Assembly (NCBI GenBank): GCA_021738105.1
Contig: JAIPCS010000158.1
Location: 1 to 7,807 of the forward strand
DNA from: Sulfuritalea sp.
GTDB taxonomy: Bacteria > Pseudomonadota > Gammaproteobacteria > Burkholderiales > Rhodocyclaceae
Direction of reading: 5' to 3'
DNA: 7,807 bases
Part shown: positions 6,406 through 7,807 of the stretch, piece after piece
How the letters are laid out: each line of letters opens with the position of its first letter
Numbering within the stretch: position 1 is the first letter of the stretch
Notes under the pieces: model-generated
Told to the model about the DNA's origin: nothing
Database searches by the model: none
The model's input: the letters and a program-made list of their open reading frames with translations, nothing else
Translations under genes and position numbers: made by a program

Positions 6406-6574
6406 TTGCCGGACACACCTCCCAGCTGCGAAAACTGTTCGGTGGCGAAATACGCGCGGTAGGATCACCGCAGACGGACCGCTGACCCGGCTGGTTTTTG
6501 CCCGGCCTGATTCCGGCGAGACGAAGCGTCCGTCAGGGAGTCGCAACCAAGCGGGCATCCGCCGCCGGTGCAAG

Positions 6575-7075
6575 CTACCGCAGTAACGGCTCTTCGAGCG
6601 CCTTGCGCCACGCGTCAAGCTTGCTTTCAAAACGCCAGCTTGCATTGGCCGGGCTGGTGGAAGGCAGCACCGCCACCGCATAACCCAGGGCTTCAACTTC
6701 ACGCATATGCTTCGCTGCAGTACGCCCATTGAAGCAGATGAGCCGTAGCGCCGGAGCCGACTTTTTGAGGTCGGCAAGCCGATTCGTTACCGCATCGCGG
6801 ATGGACGCATCCAGGCTGCCCTCACGCGAACACGACGCATACACATCCCAGATGGCAATCCCAGCCGCGCTGGCCGCCGCGATGCGATCGGCGTATTCCA
6901 TGTTGGCGAGTTCCTGCCCGAGCACTGCACCAAGAATGCGCCAAAACTGATTTTGCGGATGGGCGTAATACTGCCCTGCGGCAAGTGAAGCCTTGGAAGG
7001 AAAGGAGCCCAGGATCAACACCCGGGCTCGGGCATCCAACAGCGGCGGCAGACCATACAGCCGATCGGCCGCCAT
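6575..7075 (-). CDS. Hypoxanthine-DNA (deoxyinosine) glycosylase, UDG superfamily family 6
   Basis: A 166-aa cytoplasmic base-excision-repair enzyme. Family-6 members of the uracil-DNA glycosylase superfamily remove hypoxanthine produced by adenine deamination and lack strong uracil activity. Motifs in order are LILGSFPSKASL at 20-31, YYAHPQNQFWRIL at 36-48 with Asn42 at the position of the catalytic Asn of this family, IAIWDVYASCSREGSLDASI at 73-92, ICFNGRTAAKHM at 113-124, and LPSTSPANASW at 137-147, the superfamily's DNA-intercalating loop. Length is typical (about 160-170 aa). ATG 7075 has AGGAT (7085-7081 on this strand) five bases upstream. That ribosome binding site lies in the 14-nt gap after the stop of the histone-like gene, so the two are very likely one transcript. 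No terminator is evident after its stop. Uracil activity would need testing; the family assignment is good. Confidence 0.9.
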   Translation of the reverse strand: MAADRLYGLPPLLDARARVLILGSFPSKASLAAGQYYAHPQNQFWRILGAVLGQELANMEYADRIAAASAAGIAIWDVYASCSREGSLDASIRDAVTNRLADLKKSAPALRLICFNGRTAAKHMREVEALGYAVAVLPSTSPANASWRFESKLDAWRKALEEPLLR

Positions 7076-7089
7076 CCGCGATCCTGGAG

Positions 7090-7785
7090 TTATTTCGCCG
7101 TCGCCTTTTTTGCCGCGGGCTTCTTCGCCGCAACCTTTTTTACGGCCGCTTTTTTTACAACAGGCTTCTTCGCCGCCGCCTTGACTGGGGCCTTCTTGAC
7201 GGTCGGTTTCTTTGCGGCCGGTTTGGTAACAGCGATCTTTTTCACTGCTGCAGCCTTGGTTGGCGTCTTTTTTACTGTCGCAGTCTTGGTGGGAGCCTTT
7301 TTGACTGCGGCTTTTTTCACTGTGGTCTTTTTGATCGAGATTTTTTTGGCTGCGACTTTTTTCGCCGGGGCTTTCTTGGCTACAGCTTTGGCGGCAGGGC
7401 GTTTGGTCGACTTGATCGCATCATCGACAGCCTTGCGTACCTGCGCCACCTTGGCCTTTACTGATTTGCGGACGTCCTTGACGGCCTTTTCGACCGACTT
7501 TTCCGCACTGACCAACTTCTTCTTGGCAGCAGTCGTCACTTTCTTGACGTTACGCCTGGCCAGGCGCCCCGCGCTCTTGGCTTCCTTTTTTGCTTCGGCG
7601 ATATTGGCCTTGGCCGTCTTCTTGGCAAGCTTGATCTTCTTTTTTGCATCGGCCACAACCAGTGAAGCACCTTGCGAGAGTTCCGCCTTGTTCGAGGCTA
7701 CAGTTTCACGCAGTATCTCGGCCGCTTCATTGATTTTCTCGGTAGCTTTGTCAAAGTCGGATCTGTTATCTACATCTGTTCCCAT
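7090..7785 (-). CDS. Histone H1-like / AlgP-like Lys-Ala-rich DNA-binding protein
   Basis: A 231-aa, extremely basic protein. Residues 1-45 are acidic to neutral and helical (NRSDFDKATEKINEAAEILR from 7). Residues 46-127 are a Lys/Ala-rich helical, coiled-coil-like stretch. From about 128 to the end it is a low-complexity tail of Lys, Ala, Pro, Val and Thr with KKAP/KKPA/VKK units, including three ten-residue repeats at 161-190. Such tails resemble eukaryotic histone H1, chlamydial Hc proteins and pseudomonad AlgP, which bind DNA without sequence specificity and compact the nucleoid. That role is inferred here from composition, since composition alone also fits RNA or polyphosphate binding. 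ATG 7785 has GAGGA (7798-7794) eight bases upstream. The promoter lies beyond the window. The DNA glycosylase gene follows by 14 nt. Lysine pairs are often written AAAAAA, so the locus is prone to slippage and length change. Confidence 0.85.
   Translation of the reverse strand: MGTDVDNRSDFDKATEKINEAAEILRETVASNKAELSQGASLVVADAKKKIKLAKKTAKANIAEAKKEAKSAGRLARRNVKKVTTAAKKKLVSAEKSVEKAVKDVRKSVKAKVAQVRKAVDDAIKSTKRPAAKAVAKKAPAKKVAAKKISIKKTTVKKAAVKKAPTKTATVKKTPTKAAAVKKIAVTKPAAKKPTVKKAPVKAAAKKPVVKKAAVKKVAAKKPAAKKATAK
7093..7404 (-). repeat. Low-complexity Lys/Ala repeat tail
   Basis: The DNA for residues 128-231 of the H1-like protein is a degenerate repeat built on VKK/AKK units. The clearest tandem part is 7216-7305, three consecutive 30-bp units encoding VKKAPTKTAT, VKKTPTKAAA and VKKIAVTKPA. 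Runs of six or seven A on the coding strand recur throughout. Repeats of this type commonly change copy number between strains. Confidence 0.75.
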
Positions 7786-7807
7786 GATGGTTTTCCTCGT
7801 CGATAGG

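Noticed and set aside
5898..6416. 172-codon minus-strand frame across the glgP upstream region, and 6232-6777 beside it
   Set aside because: Ser/Arg/Pro-rich composition, antisense to the bL12-like domain, no motif; noncoding.
6406..6574. Convergent gap between the bL12-like gene and the glycosylase gene, with GCGGT...ACCGC as a possible terminator
   Set aside because: The stem is only five base pairs and no T run follows on either strand; not enough to call a terminator or a gene.

Overview
The window holds eight protein-coding genes that I support, plus one small candidate reading frame, in moderately GC-rich DNA. There is no RNA gene, insertion sequence, CRISPR array or phage gene that I can see. 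Gene types (a TerB/COG4103-like protein, a CsoSCA-type carbonic anhydrase, GlgP, an AEC carrier and an AlgP/H1-like Lys-Ala-rich protein) point to a proteobacterium. A gammaproteobacterium, perhaps an autotrophic or sulfur-oxidising lineage, is my guess; it comes from gene content, not from a marker gene.

Layout. (1) Positions 128-1684, + strand: a two-gene unit of a TerB-like helical protein and a stand-alone protein resembling the carboxysomal carbonic anhydrase CsoSCA, 24 nt apart. The second gene starts at TTG behind a strong ribosome binding site. No shell-protein or RuBisCO gene is nearby. (2) Positions 1754-5886, - strand: in transcription order, glycogen phosphorylase (glgP), a single-domain cyclic-nucleotide-binding protein with a well-formed promoter placed so that its mRNA would be leaderless, and a ten-helix AEC-family permease. 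The permease converges with the carbonic anhydrase gene. (3) Positions 6044-6405, + strand, divergent from glgP: a short one-helix membrane peptide frame whose TGA stop overlaps the TTG start of a 77-aa protein carrying the factor-binding core of ribosomal protein bL12. (4) Positions 6575-7785, - strand: a Lys/Ala-rich histone-H1-like protein followed 14 nt later by a UDG-superfamily DNA glycosylase of the hypoxanthine (family 6) type.

How the parts may work together. glgP mobilises storage glucan, and the adjacent cyclic-nucleotide sensor may report energy or carbon status, but that link rests on position only. The carbonic anhydrase could serve bicarbonate/CO2 balance outside a carboxysome. 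The H1-like/glycosylase pair joins DNA compaction and deaminated-base repair in one likely transcript. The points most worth a second look are the carboxysome-free CsoSCA-like enzyme paired with a TerB-like protein, the split membrane-helix/bL12-like arrangement, the leaderless promoter, and a perfect 13-bp inverted repeat inside glgP.
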